This document shows, one piece after another, positions 45,472 to 54,647 of a stretch of 64,000 nt of DNA; the stretch's first letter is position 1; every line of letters starts with the position of its first letter. Origin of the DNA: Pseudomonas fluorescens. Its GTDB lineage: Bacteria; Pseudomonadota; Gammaproteobacteria; Pseudomonadales; Pseudomonadaceae. Under the pieces are notes generated by a model that was not told the origin of the DNA, did not search any database, and worked only from the letters and a program-made list of their open reading frames with translations. The position numbers and the translations under genes were made by a program. The DNA is taken from the NCBI RefSeq assembly GCF_000730425.1, contig NZ_CP008896.1, positions 4,092,001 through 4,156,000 of the forward strand, written 5' to 3'.

Positions 45472-46416
45472 TCAGACCGCAACATTCTCCAGCGAACACA
45501 CCTCGTCATCCTGCTCATCCACCTCCTTGATCTGCTCGATCATTGCCTCGGCCAACGGTGACAATCGATACCCGGCGCGGCTGACGATGCCATAGCGGGT
45601 GTAGCGCTCCTCCAGGTCCTCGGCCAGGCCGTCGATCTTCAAACACACCAAGTCGCCCCGGGCCATATGCAGCACGTCGCTGTTGGCACTGACGATACCA
45701 ATGGCATCAGAGCGCAGCACCACCCCCAGCAGGCTGTAGCCGTTCTCGCATTCGACATTGGGCGTGTAGTCGGGCCGGCCGCTGAGGTCGACGATGACCT
45801 TGCGCAGGTTCGGCGGGCGGAGGGTCACGGCCAGGGGATAACTCATCAGCTCGGCGGCGCCGACGCTTTCGCGCTGGGCCAGCGGGTGCCCGCTGCGGCA
45901 GCAGAAGTGCCATTTACGCGGGCGCAGGCGGTGGGTCTGGTAGTCGGGGTTGGCTTCGAAGTGGCGGGTGTCGGCGACGAAAAATTCGAACTCTTCACTG
46001 AGCAGGCGCTTGCCCAGGCTTTGCCAGTCGTCCACCTGGAACTGCACCCGGGCCTTGGGGTAGCGCCCGATAAAACGGCCAATGGCCCGCGGGATCAACC
46101 CGGATGCCGGGGCCGGGCCGCAGCCAAAGCGCAGCTCGCCGGCTTCCAGGCCATTGAACTGGCTGATCTCGTTGGCCAACTGCTGCGCGCCGCTGACCAG
46201 GCGCCGCGCGTGTTCCAGCAACACCAGGCCTTGCTTGGTCGGGGCCAGGTCCTTGCGCCCGCGATCCACCAGTTGGCACCCGGCACTGTGCTCCAGGGCC
46301 TGGATGCTGCGGCTGAAGGCCGATTGCGACAGGTTCACCGTGGTGGCGGCCACGACAAAACTGCGCTGCTCGGCGAGGGCGATGAAGTGGCGAAGCTGGC
46401 GCAGGTCGATATGCAT
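45472..46416 (-). CDS. LysR-type regulator, paralogue of the atsK-linked one
   Basis: This 314-aa LysR protein starts MHIDLRQLRHFIALAEQRSFVVAATTVNLSQSAFSRSIQALE (HTH). The co-inducer domain shares long segments with the LysR at 41578-42498: GELRFGCGPAPA, FQVD-W, FEANP-YQT and LSGR-D. It lies between a sulfatase gene (same strand, downstream) and a TonB-dependent receptor gene (divergent), so it probably controls both. It is the second SftR-like candidate in the cluster. Confidence 0.88.
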   Translation of the reverse strand: MHIDLRQLRHFIALAEQRSFVVAATTVNLSQSAFSRSIQALEHSAGCQLVDRGRKDLAPTKQGLVLLEHARRLVSGAQQLANEISQFNGLEAGELRFGCGPAPASGLIPRAIGRFIGRYPKARVQFQVDDWQSLGKRLLSEEFEFFVADTRHFEANPDYQTHRLRPRKWHFCCRSGHPLAQRESVGAAELMSYPLAVTLRPPNLRKVIVDLSGRPDYTPNVECENGYSLLGVVLRSDAIGIVSANSDVLHMARGDLVCLKIDGLAEDLEERYTRYGIVSRAGYRLSPLAEAMIEQIKEVDEQDDEVCSLENVAV

Positions 46417-46571
46417 TTTTCACATTAAAAATATCGGGGAAATGCATTGGCTATGCATTAGGTCGACTCCTTATAAAGGCTATCTCTTATGCAGTAAATG
46501 CTTGTAAAAATATAAATAAATAACTTTATGGAATATATGGCCGTCTATATTCCGCGATTCCGGAGCCGCTT

Positions 46572-48920
46572 ATGAGTGTGTCGAAGCCCGTTGTACCGTC
46601 CTCTTCCTGGCGGCTCAAACGCCTGCCCCTGGCGCTGTTGCTGGCGGGCAGTGCCAGCTGGACGCCGAGCCAGGCCGCCGAGACACCCGCCCCGGCGCGC
46701 CAGGGCGAGAGCGCCAGCGGGCAACTGGAGACGGTCACGGTGACGGCCCGGCGCCGCACCGAAAGCGCCCAGCAAGTGCCCACGCCCATGAGCGTGATCG
46801 GCGGCCAGGCGCTGGAGAGCCAGCGGGTCTACCGGATCCAGGATTTGCAGCAACTGGTGCCCAGCGTCAACGTCGCCTACATGCATGCGCGCCAGTCCAG
46901 CGTGTCGATTCGCGGGTTGGGCAACAACCCGGCCAGCGACGGCCTGGAAGGCAGCGTCGGGCTGTACATCGACAACGTGTACCTCGGGCGCCCGGGCATG
47001 GCAGTGTTCGACCTGATGGACATCGAGCAGCTTGAGGTCTTGCGCGGCCCGCAAGGCACGCTGTTCGGCAAGAACACCACGGCCGGGGTGATCAATATCA
47101 GCACCCGCGCACCGAGTTTCACCCCAGAGCGCAGCATCGAGACTTCGGTGGGCGAAGACGGATACTTCCAGACCAAGGGCACGATTTCCGGGCCGCTCAA
47201 CGATGAACTGGCTGGGCGTTTTTCGGCCTATCGCACCCGCAGCGACGGCGATATCAAGAACGAATACGATGGCCATGACCTCAACGGCGGCTCACGCCAG
47301 GGCTTTCGCGGGCAACTGCTGTACAAGCCCAACGAGGCGTTCAACCTGCGCTGGATCGGCGATTACAACGAAGAGGATTCCAGCGCCGGTACCCGCGTGC
47401 TGTACAGCACCGGGCCGACCATCAATGGCATCAACCAATATGAATCCAGGGCACAGGCGGCCGGGGCGACCCTGGTCAACGGTGCCCACCGCAAGGTCAA
47501 CCTGGACAACGACCAGCATGTCACCGTGTTCCAGGGCGGCACTTCGCTGGAGGCCAATTGGACCCTGCCCAGTGATTTCACCCTGACCTCGGTCAGTGCC
47601 TATCGCTGGTGGAATTTCACCCCGCGCAACGACGATGGCCTTAACGTGCCGGCCTCGTATAACGCCGGCGTGTCGGTGGAAGATAAGCAGTGGTCCCAGG
47701 AGTTTCGCCTGGCGTCGCCGACCGGTGGGTTTTTCGATTATGTGGTGGGCGCCTACTACTTCGGCGCCGCCCTGGACAACAAATCCTTCGCCTATTACGG
47801 GCCCCAGGCCGATATCTGGAATGGCACGCCGGCAGGGGCCTTGAGCAATGTCAGCAGCGTTGGCAACGGGCATATCCGCACCGACAGTTTTGCCCTGTTC
47901 GCCCAGGGCACCTGGCACCTGACCGAACGCCTGGATTTCACCGCCGGCCTGCGCGGCACCTATGAAGAAAAAAGCGCCTGGGTCAGCCGCAACGCGCCGG
48001 ACGGTGGCGCGGCGGTGACGGGGGTGGCGGCTACCGTTCGCCGTGGCCGGGCCGGTGCCTATGAGTCCGGTGACCTGAACCAGTACAGCACCAGCCCTTC
48101 GGGTTTGCTCAACCTCAGCTATCGCTTCAGCGATGATTGGCTGGGGTATGCGACCTTGTCCCACGGTGAGAAATCCGGCGGGGTCAACCTGGCGGTAGGC
48201 TCGGCCCCGACCGCTGGCGCGGATTCGCTATTGATCGGCACCGAGCGCGCCAACAACGCCGAGCTGGGTTTTAAAAGCACGCTGTGGGAGCGTCGCCTGC
48301 AACTCAACGCCAACCTGTTCTGGACCCAGGTCAACGGCTACCAGACCAATGCCTACGATTACGGCAACCGCGTGCAGTACCTGACCAACGCCGGTTCCGT
48401 GCGCTCCCGTGGGGTGGAGCTGGAAAGCACCCTGGTGCCGATCCGCGGGCTGACGCTGAATATCAATGGCTCGTTCAACGACGTGCGTTACTTGTCGTAC
48501 AAAGATGCGCCATGCCCCCCGGAAGTCAGCCTGCGCCCCGGCGCGCCGGCCTCGTGCGACCTCAGTGGGCACCAGGTGGTGGGCGCCTCGAAGTGGATAG
48601 CCAACGCCAACGGCGAATACAAGTGGAACCTGGATAACGGCTTCGAGCCCTACGTTACCGCCAGCTATGCCTACCGCTCCAAGGCGGTGGGCACGGTCGA
48701 GGATTCGGATTACGGGCAGATTCCAGGCTACGCGGTGGTCAACCTGTCCACCGGCCTGCGCGGCGACTTCCAGCAAGGGCAGTGGGACGTGTCGTTATGG
48801 TTGAAAAACGCCTTCGACAAAACCTACTACACCACCCTGTGGACCGGCGGCAACGGTGGTTATGAAGGGCTGCTGGGCACCCCGCGCACACTGGGCGTGA
48901 CCGGGCGCTACGACTTTTAA
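46572..48920 (+). CDS. TonB-dependent outer-membrane receptor, possible sulfate-ester receptor
   Basis: This 782-aa protein has a long signal peptide (cleavage near PSQAAE), a TonB-box-like ETVTVTA segment, a plug domain (TPMSVIGGQALESQRVYRIQDLQQLVPSVNVAY, VLRGPQGTLFGKNTTAGVINISTR) and a 22-strand barrel ending in GRYDF. The terminal Phe is right for outer-membrane insertion. There is no N-terminal signalling extension, so it does not act as a transducer. It is divergent from a SftR-like LysR gene; P. putida has a receptor gene, sftP, in its sulfate-ester regulon, and this is a plausible equivalent. Confidence 0.9.
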   Translation: MSVSKPVVPSSSWRLKRLPLALLLAGSASWTPSQAAETPAPARQGESASGQLETVTVTARRRTESAQQVPTPMSVIGGQALESQRVYRIQDLQQLVPSVNVAYMHARQSSVSIRGLGNNPASDGLEGSVGLYIDNVYLGRPGMAVFDLMDIEQLEVLRGPQGTLFGKNTTAGVINISTRAPSFTPERSIETSVGEDGYFQTKGTISGPLNDELAGRFSAYRTRSDGDIKNEYDGHDLNGGSRQGFRGQLLYKPNEAFNLRWIGDYNEEDSSAGTRVLYSTGPTINGINQYESRAQAAGATLVNGAHRKVNLDNDQHVTVFQGGTSLEANWTLPSDFTLTSVSAYRWWNFTPRNDDGLNVPASYNAGVSVEDKQWSQEFRLASPTGGFFDYVVGAYYFGAALDNKSFAYYGPQADIWNGTPAGALSNVSSVGNGHIRTDSFALFAQGTWHLTERLDFTAGLRGTYEEKSAWVSRNAPDGGAAVTGVAATVRRGRAGAYESGDLNQYSTSPSGLLNLSYRFSDDWLGYATLSHGEKSGGVNLAVGSAPTAGADSLLIGTERANNAELGFKSTLWERRLQLNANLFWTQVNGYQTNAYDYGNRVQYLTNAGSVRSRGVELESTLVPIRGLTLNINGSFNDVRYLSYKDAPCPPEVSLRPGAPASCDLSGHQVVGASKWIANANGEYKWNLDNGFEPYVTASYAYRSKAVGTVEDSDYGQIPGYAVVNLSTGLRGDFQQGQWDVSLWLKNAFDKTYYTTLWTGGNGGYEGLLGTPRTLGVTGRYDF

Positions 48921-48924
48921 CCGC

Positions 48925-50109
48925 CTACAGGTGTATTGCTTTGCGCCCGGGCTCTGTGCGGTAGGTGGCCGGGCTGAATACCCGGGTGACCAGCAGCATC
49001 GCGATCACCGTCACCGCCAACACCCCCCAGGCGCTGACAAAACTGCCAGTGAGTTCGCGCAGCCAGCCGGTCATCCACGGCGACACGGCATTGATCAAGA
49101 AGCCCACGCCTTGCACGAATGCCGCCAACTGCCCCGCTTCCCGTGGGTCGCGGCGATGGTCCAGGGTCAACAGCAGGCTCAGGGCAAAGCACGCACCCAG
49201 GCCGAAGCCGATCAGCGCCACCCACAGGTGCAGGTATTGCAGCGGCGCCAGCAGCAGGCCGAGATAGCCCACGGTCTGGGCCAGCAGGCTGATGCTCAGT
49301 AAGGGCCGGCGGTCGACACCGCGTTGCGCCAGCGCTGGCATCAACAGCGCGGCAATCACCTGGAAAATCGTCATGAACGCCAGCAGCGAGCCGCTGGGCA
49401 GAACGCCCCAACCCAGTTGCTGGTAGTACGCCGGCAGCCACGCCACCATGCTCATGTACCCGCAGTTCACCAGGCCGAAATACAGCGCCAGCAACCAGGC
49501 GCGGCGATTGCGCAGGCCCTGGAGCGGCGCCGTCACGTGCAGGTTCTTCGCCGCGCCCAACGGCAGCCATGCCCACAGCAGCAACGCGCCGAGCGCGGGC
49601 AGCAGCCAGATGCCAAGGCCGGCCTGCCAATGCTGGAAATGGCTGGCGACCAGGGGGCTGAGCAGCGCCGCCAAACCACCGCCGCCCATCAGCGAGGCCG
49701 AATACACCCCCATCGCCAATGGCACCTGTTGGTGAAACTGGCGCTTGATCATCGCCGGCACCAGCGCCTGGATCAGCGCCACACCGGCCCCGCCCAGCAA
49801 CGCGGTGGCCAGCAGTGCCGGCGCCTGGCCCAACAGCCAGCGCGCCAGGCAGGCCAGCAGGATCATCATCAGGCCCAGGGCGATCCCGCGTCGCTCGCCC
49901 AACTGCGCCTCGACGCGGATGCCCACCAACGCCACCAGGCCCATGCACACCACCGGCAGGCTGGTGAGCAAGGCGCTGCTCTGGAAACTCAGGCCGGTGG
50001 CCAGGCGGATTTCCCCGAGCAGTGGGCTGATGGAGCTGAGGATCGGCCGCAGGTTCAGGCCCAGCACTATCAGTAGGCCCCAGCCGGCGAGGGATTTATT
50101 CAGGGGCAT
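48925..50109 (-). CDS. MFS transporter, CynX/NimT-like
   Basis: This 394-aa major-facilitator protein has about 12 hydrophobic helices. The start SLAGWGLLIVLGLNLRPILSSISPLLGEIRLATGLSFQSSALLTSLPVVCMG is typical of the CynX/NimT group (cyanate and 2-nitroimidazole transport relatives). The ATG overlaps the end of the deaminase gene by 14 bp on the same strand, so it likely transports the deaminase substrate or product. The real substrate is unknown. Confidence 0.88.
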   Translation of the reverse strand: MPLNKSLAGWGLLIVLGLNLRPILSSISPLLGEIRLATGLSFQSSALLTSLPVVCMGLVALVGIRVEAQLGERRGIALGLMMILLACLARWLLGQAPALLATALLGGAGVALIQALVPAMIKRQFHQQVPLAMGVYSASLMGGGGLAALLSPLVASHFQHWQAGLGIWLLPALGALLLWAWLPLGAAKNLHVTAPLQGLRNRRAWLLALYFGLVNCGYMSMVAWLPAYYQQLGWGVLPSGSLLAFMTIFQVIAALLMPALAQRGVDRRPLLSISLLAQTVGYLGLLLAPLQYLHLWVALIGFGLGACFALSLLLTLDHRRDPREAGQLAAFVQGVGFLINAVSPWMTGWLRELTGSFVSAWGVLAVTVIAMLLVTRVFSPATYRTEPGRKAIHL

Positions 50110-50557
50110 GCAGGGCCTTCCATTGGCGGTAAAGGGCTTGCATGGCCGGCACAGCCAGGTGTTCGACGGGCAATGGCTGGGCGGCCAGCGGCAGGGTCAT
50201 CTGCTGGTAAATCGCCGCAGTCGACAGACCGAAAGGCGCCGCCATTTCGTTGCTTGCCGCAAACACCACGCGGGACACGCCGCACAGGTACATCGCCCCC
50301 AGGCACATCGGGCACGGCTGGCCGCTGGCGTAGATCACACAGCCTTCAAGGCGCGCGCCGAGCTGCTGGCTGGCGTGGCGAATGGCGAGCATCTCGGCGT
50401 GGGCAGTGGGGTCCTGGTCGAGGTGGATCTGGTTGACCGCTTCCACCAGCACTTCACCCGCCTTGACCAGGACCGCGCCAAACGGCCGCCCGCCCTGGAG
50501 CACGTTGTCCTGCGCCAGGGCAACGGCGCGCTGCAGATGACGCTGATCGTCAGTCAT
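50096..50557 (-). CDS. Nucleoside/nucleobase deaminase of the CMP/dCMP deaminase fold (guanine-deaminase-like)
   Basis: This 153-aa zinc deaminase has the motif HAEMLAIR (His zinc ligand and catalytic Glu) at about 54-61 and PCPMCLGAMYLCG (two Cys ligands) at about 83-95. The short chain with a TAHAEM context and a C-terminal helical tail resembles GuaD and related purine deaminases more than cytidine deaminase or TadA. AGAGGGGG lies before the ATG. It is coupled to an MFS transporter and divergent from a LysR gene; together these look like a small catabolic or detoxification unit. Confidence 0.88.
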   Translation of the reverse strand: MTDDQRHLQRAVALAQDNVLQGGRPFGAVLVKAGEVLVEAVNQIHLDQDPTAHAEMLAIRHASQQLGARLEGCVIYASGQPCPMCLGAMYLCGVSRVVFAASNEMAAPFGLSTAAIYQQMTLPLAAQPLPVEHLAVPAMQALYRQWKALHAPE

Positions 50558-50660
50558 GGAAAATCCCCCTCTGGGTGAGCGCGAAGTATGGCCACCGGTT
50601 GAGGTATTCTGAAATTAAATATAACCATGCCAACCAGTGGCAAACACGATGGTGGTGTTG

Positions 50661-51512
50661 ATGTTCGATCCCGTGCTGTTGCGCAGTTTTATCGCCGTTG
50701 TCGACTGTGCGAATTTCACCCGCGCCGCTGAGCGCCTGCACCTGACCCAATCCACGGTCAGCCAGCAATTGCGCCGCCTGGAAGACAGTGTCGGTTGCCG
50801 CCTGCTCGAGCGCGAACAGCGCCGGGTGGTGGCGACGGTCGAGGGCGAGCGTTTGCTGGCCTATGCCCGGCGTATTTTGGCGTTGAACGAAGAAGCCGCC
50901 GATGTGCTGATCAACCAGCAGAGCGACGGGGTGCTGCGCCTGGGCGTGCCCGAGGACTTTGCCGCCGAGCGCTTGATGCCGTTGCTCTCGGCGTTTGTCG
51001 TGGCCTATCCACGGGTGCGCCTGGAGGTCACCAGCGGCCTGGGGCCGGCGCTGCTGCGTCAGTATCGCGGCGGCGAATTCGATGTGTTGCTGGTCAAGCA
51101 GATGGGCGACAGCGATGACTGCCTGGCCTCATGGCCGGAGCCGTTGTGCTGGGTCGACAGCCGCAGCATGCCGGCCCTGGACCGCGACCCACTGCCATTG
51201 GTGGCTTTTCCGGTGGGCGGCCTGTACCGCAATGAAATGCTCCAGCACCTGGAGGTCGGTGGCTGGCGCTGGCGCATTGGCTATTCCAGCGCGAGCCTGG
51301 CCAGCGTGTGCTCGGCGGTGGCGGCGGGGTTGGGCATCAGCCTGCTGCCGCAGCGGGTGGTGCAGGCCGGGCATGTGGTGCTGGGCGCCGACAGCGGGTT
51401 GCCAGCGGTGCAGGGGGTGCGGCTGGCGCTGTATGGGCGCACTGGGATGGGGGCGGCGGGGCAGAGCCTGCAGCGTCAACTGTGGGATTTATGCGAGGCC
51501 AACCCGCGCTGA
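50661..51512 (+). CDS. LysR-type regulator of the deaminase/MFS pair
   Basis: The protein starts MFDPVLLRSFIAVVDCANFTRAAERLHLTQSTVSQQLRRLE, an exact LysR HTH; the ATG at 50661 is taken because the domain begins there, although starts at 50637 or 50649 are possible. It has 283 aa and a co-inducer domain with LRLGVPEDFAAERL. It is divergent from the deaminase gene with about 100 bp between them and should regulate that operon. Confidence 0.88.
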   Translation: MFDPVLLRSFIAVVDCANFTRAAERLHLTQSTVSQQLRRLEDSVGCRLLEREQRRVVATVEGERLLAYARRILALNEEAADVLINQQSDGVLRLGVPEDFAAERLMPLLSAFVVAYPRVRLEVTSGLGPALLRQYRGGEFDVLLVKQMGDSDDCLASWPEPLCWVDSRSMPALDRDPLPLVAFPVGGLYRNEMLQHLEVGGWRWRIGYSSASLASVCSAVAAGLGISLLPQRVVQAGHVVLGADSGLPAVQGVRLALYGRTGMGAAGQSLQRQLWDLCEANPR

Positions 51513-51750
51513 GCCATGCCTTTGATGAATATTTTGCATGCCCGCAAAGCATCATGATTTTGCCCCTCATTCCCAAGCCCCGTGGGGCGTGGCTTTGGCC
51601 GGTCCGTTGATTTTTCATATTCATTTTTGGTCTATGTATAACTTTAAAGATTACTTTAAGAGATAAGTGTCTGCCCCCGATGATTCAGCTCTCGACGGTC
51701 GTTCCGCAGGCCCGTCGGTTTTTTCGCTGAAGACAGCAGGGAGTGAATCA

Positions 51751-52548
51751 ATGGGCAATGTCCAGACCGCCGCCAGTGCACATGAGGCGCTGTGGCGCCA
51801 GGCACCTGGCGGTGAGTTGGTCGACCTTGGCCGGCCGCACCGCGCGCCCTTGGGGCAGTTGCGTTTGCAGAAAACCCCCAAGGGGATCTTGAGCCGCCGT
51901 GAAGGCATTTTATTGGGCCTGTTGGCGCTGGCGCTGCATGGTGCCGTGATCTATTGGGTCAGCCAGAAACCGGTGCCGGTGCTGCCGATTGTGCCGCCGG
52001 AAATTCCACCGATGACCATCGAGTTTTCTCAGCCGGCGCCGCCGGTGGTGGAACCGCCGCCGCCTGTACCGCCACCGTCTGCGGTCGTAGAACCGCCGCC
52101 ACCGGTGGTGGATGAGCTGGCGGCCAAGCCGGCGCCACCCAAGCCGATCCCCAAGCCCAAGCCCAAACCGGTGCCCAAGCCCGAACCCAAGCCGGTGGAA
52201 CAGCCGCCTGCGCCACCGGTACCGGCACCGCCCGCACCCAAGCCAGCCCCGCCTGCGCCGGCACCGGTGACCCCTGCTTCGGCCAACGCCGCGTACCTGA
52301 AGAACCCGGCGCCCGAGTACCCATCACTGGCCCAGCGCCGTGGCTGGGAAGGCTCGGTGTTGCTGCGGGTGCATGTCTTGGCCAGCGGCAAGCCCGGTGA
52401 AATCCAGGTGCAAAAGAGCAGCGGTCGCCAGCAACTTGACGACGCCGCACTCAGCGCCGTGAAGCGCTGGAGCTTCGTGCCTGCCAAGCAGGGCGACGTG
52501 GCACAGGATGGCTGGGTCAGCGTGCCCATCGATTTCAAGATTCATTGA
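51751..52548 (+). CDS. tonB: TonB energy transducer
   Basis: From the ATG at 51751 (GGGAG upstream) the protein is 265 aa; the frame continues 28 codons higher. There is an N-terminal cytoplasmic tail, one membrane helix (GILLGLLALALHGAVIYWV, about 50-68), a Pro-rich spacer with PPP and KPKPKPVPKPEPKP runs, and the TonB C-terminal domain (YLKNPAPEYPSLAQRRGWEGSVLLRVHVLASGKPGEIQVQKSSG). It carries proton-motive energy to outer-membrane receptors. exbB and exbD follow in one operon. Confidence 0.95.
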   Translation: MGNVQTAASAHEALWRQAPGGELVDLGRPHRAPLGQLRLQKTPKGILSRREGILLGLLALALHGAVIYWVSQKPVPVLPIVPPEIPPMTIEFSQPAPPVVEPPPPVPPPSAVVEPPPPVVDELAAKPAPPKPIPKPKPKPVPKPEPKPVEQPPAPPVPAPPAPKPAPPAPAPVTPASANAAYLKNPAPEYPSLAQRRGWEGSVLLRVHVLASGKPGEIQVQKSSGRQQLDDAALSAVKRWSFVPAKQGDVAQDGWVSVPIDFKIH

Positions 52549-52590
52549 GCCTTGGCTCGACACTCTATCGCTTACACCGAGGTACACATC

Positions 52591-53316
52591 ATGACGTTAC
52601 TGGCATCTCCACTTGAATCCATCGAAAGCGCGGTGATCTGGCTGCTGGTGGTTTTTTCCGTCGCCACCTGGGGCCTGGCGCTGCTCAAGGGCGTGCAGTT
52701 CGCCCGCCTCAAGGCCCAGGATCGCAAGTTCCACAAACAGTTCTGGGCGGCGTCGAGCCTCGATTCGGCCGCCGAACTGAGCCAAACCCACCCCGGCGCC
52801 GCCGCCCGTGTGGCCCAGGCCGGTTATGCCGCGATCCAGGTGGGCGATGCGCCTCACGCCGCAGATTTGAGCCAGGCAATCAATCACCAGGACCGCCTGG
52901 AGCGTGCCCTGCGCCAGCAGATCGTGCGTGAACGGCGCTCCCTGGAAACCGGCCTGGCCGTGGTCGCGAGTATCGGCAGTACGTCGCCGTTTATCGGCTT
53001 GTTCGGCACGGTGTGGGGGATCATGGAAGCGTTGAAAGGCATCAGCGCCGCCGGTTCGGCCAGCCTTGAAACGGTGGCCGGCCCTATCGGTGCGGCGCTG
53101 GTCGCCACGGGTGTGGGGATTGCCGTCGCCGTACCGGCGGTGCTGGTCTACAACTACTTCCTGCGGCGCCTGAAGCTGACCGCTGCCGACCTGGATGACT
53201 TCGCCCATGACTTCTACAGCCTGGCGCAGAAAAATGCGTTCCGCGTGCTGGTCCATCCGGCGCTGCACAAAAACGCCGCCCAGGGCAGTGCGCAAAAAGT
53301 GAAGGAGGCGTCCTGA
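52591..53316 (+). CDS. exbB: ExbB proton-channel subunit
   Basis: This 241-aa protein has three membrane helices: [43 protein letters not shown] and [25 protein letters not shown]. The region [23 protein letters not shown] is the ExbB/TolQ signature. GAGG precedes the ATG at 52591; the frame is open 13 codons further up. It forms the pentameric motor with ExbD for TonB. Confidence 0.94.
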   Translation: [241 protein letters not shown]

Positions 53317-53317
53317 T

Positions 53318-53719
53318 ATGGCCTTCTCCACCCAAGACAGCGACGAGGTGCTGAGTGAGATCAACGTCACGCCTCTGGTAGACGTGATGCTGGTCCTGCT
53401 GGTGGTGTTTATCGTCACCGCGCCGCTGCTGACCAATGCGATCCCGATCAACCTGCCCAAGACCGAAGCCGTGGCCCCGGTGGAGCAGAAAGACCCGCTG
53501 GTGGTGAGCATCGACGGCGCTGGCAAGGTGTTTATCAACAAGGATGAAATCCAGCCGGACCTGCTGGAATTCAACCTGCAGGCCGCCAAGGCGAAGGATC
53601 CGCAGGTGCGGGTGCAACTGCAGGCGGATGATGGCGTGAACTATGGCGAAGTGGCCCGGGCCATGGCGTCGATTGAGCGAGCGGGGATTAGCAAACTGTC
53701 GGTAATTACTGCGCGTTAG
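53318..53719 (+). CDS. exbD: ExbD motor subunit
   Basis: This 133-aa protein has one membrane helix with the conserved proton-carrying Asp: EINVTPLVDVMLVLLVVFIVTAPLL (DVML). A periplasmic domain ends in VQLQADDGVNYGEVARAMASIERAGISKLSVIT. The ATG is 1 bp after the exbB stop region. A terminator hairpin follows. Confidence 0.95.
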   Translation: MAFSTQDSDEVLSEINVTPLVDVMLVLLVVFIVTAPLLTNAIPINLPKTEAVAPVEQKDPLVVSIDGAGKVFINKDEIQPDLLEFNLQAAKAKDPQVRVQLQADDGVNYGEVARAMASIERAGISKLSVITAR

Positions 53720-53743
53720 TGTCAACAGCCTCGACAATTTTTT

Positions 53744-53778
53744 GGCCGTCTCCTTGGCAGGGTGCGGCCTTTTTTTTG
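53744..53778 (+). terminator. Terminator after tonB-exbBD
   Basis: GGCCG near 53745 pairs with CGGCC near 53765, followed by a run of eight T. The loop is about 15 nt, so the stem is modest but the T-run is strong. Confidence 0.65.
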
Positions 53779-53805
53779 CCTGGGATTTAAGCCGTCTCCA
53801 AACCC

Positions 53806-53897
53806 CTGTAGGCGCTGGCTTGCCAGCGATAGCGGTGAGTCAGTCGATGAATGTTTCGGCTGAAACGGCGCAATCGCTGGCAAGCCAGCTCCTACAT
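53806..53897. repeat. REPIN
   Basis: Inverted pair of REP units with GGCTTGCCAGCGAT and the complement ATCGCTGGCAAGCC, between exbD and the hydrolase gene. Confidence 0.88.
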
Positions 53898-54015
53898 TTT
53901 GAGCGAAAGGGGTTTGTGTTTTTGGTTATTAATAAATAGCTTCTTATTCCTTAACGAATATATGCCCCGTCCCTATACTGGTCAGCAACGTTAAACGCTG
54001 CAGGAGGGCACACCC

Positions 54016-54597
54016 ATGCACAGCGAGTTGATCCGTTACCTGATCGTGCCGGGCTGGCAAGGATCGCCAGAAGATCATTGGCAAACCCATTGGCAGAACA
54101 GCCTGCCCAACAGCGCCCGCGTGGAGCAGGCCGACTGGCTGACCCCGCGCCGCGAAGACTGGGTGGCGGCCTTGGCCGAAGCCGTTGCGGCCGACAGCAC
54201 CCCGGTGATCCTCATTGCCCACAGCCTGGGTTGCATCACCGTTGCGCACTGGGCGGCCAGCGCGCCGTTGCCGTTTCTGCGCCAGGTGCGCGGGGCCCTG
54301 CTGGTGGCCCCGGCGGATGTCGAGCGCCCGGCGTGTGCGCCGGCCTTGCGCAACTTTGCGCCGATTCCTCGCGACCTGTTGCCGTTTCCCAGCCAGGTTG
54401 TCAGCTCCGACAACGACAGTGCGATCAGCGCCCCTCGGGCCCTGGAGCTGGCGCGTGACTGGGGGGCTGAAGCCGGGATTCTCGCAGGTGCCGGGCATAT
54501 CAACGTGAAGTCCGGCCATCAGCGCTGGGAGCAGGGTTTCGCCTACCTCTATCGCCTGCAAAACCGTCTGGAGCATCACTCCCGGCGCCGCGCCTAA
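54016..54597 (+). CDS. Serine hydrolase of the RBBP9/YdeN family
   Basis: The 193-aa alpha/beta hydrolase starts YLIVPGWQGSPEDHWQTHWQ, the hallmark of the RBBP9/YdeN group, with nucleophile Ser in LIAHSLGCITVAHW, an Asp in VVSSDNDSAIS and the His in GAGHINVKSG. The catalytic triad is complete. AGGAGG lies 8 bp before the ATG. It precedes the SfnR-like gene by about 50 bp on the same strand. Substrate unknown; an esterase role is likely. Confidence 0.9.
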   Translation: MHSELIRYLIVPGWQGSPEDHWQTHWQNSLPNSARVEQADWLTPRREDWVAALAEAVAADSTPVILIAHSLGCITVAHWAASAPLPFLRQVRGALLVAPADVERPACAPALRNFAPIPRDLLPFPSQVVSSDNDSAISAPRALELARDWGAEAGILAGAGHINVKSGHQRWEQGFAYLYRLQNRLEHHSRRRA

Positions 54598-54647
54598 TAC
54601 CTTTTCAACGCCCCGTCCCTTGAATGGAAACGGGGCGGGAGCCTGCC

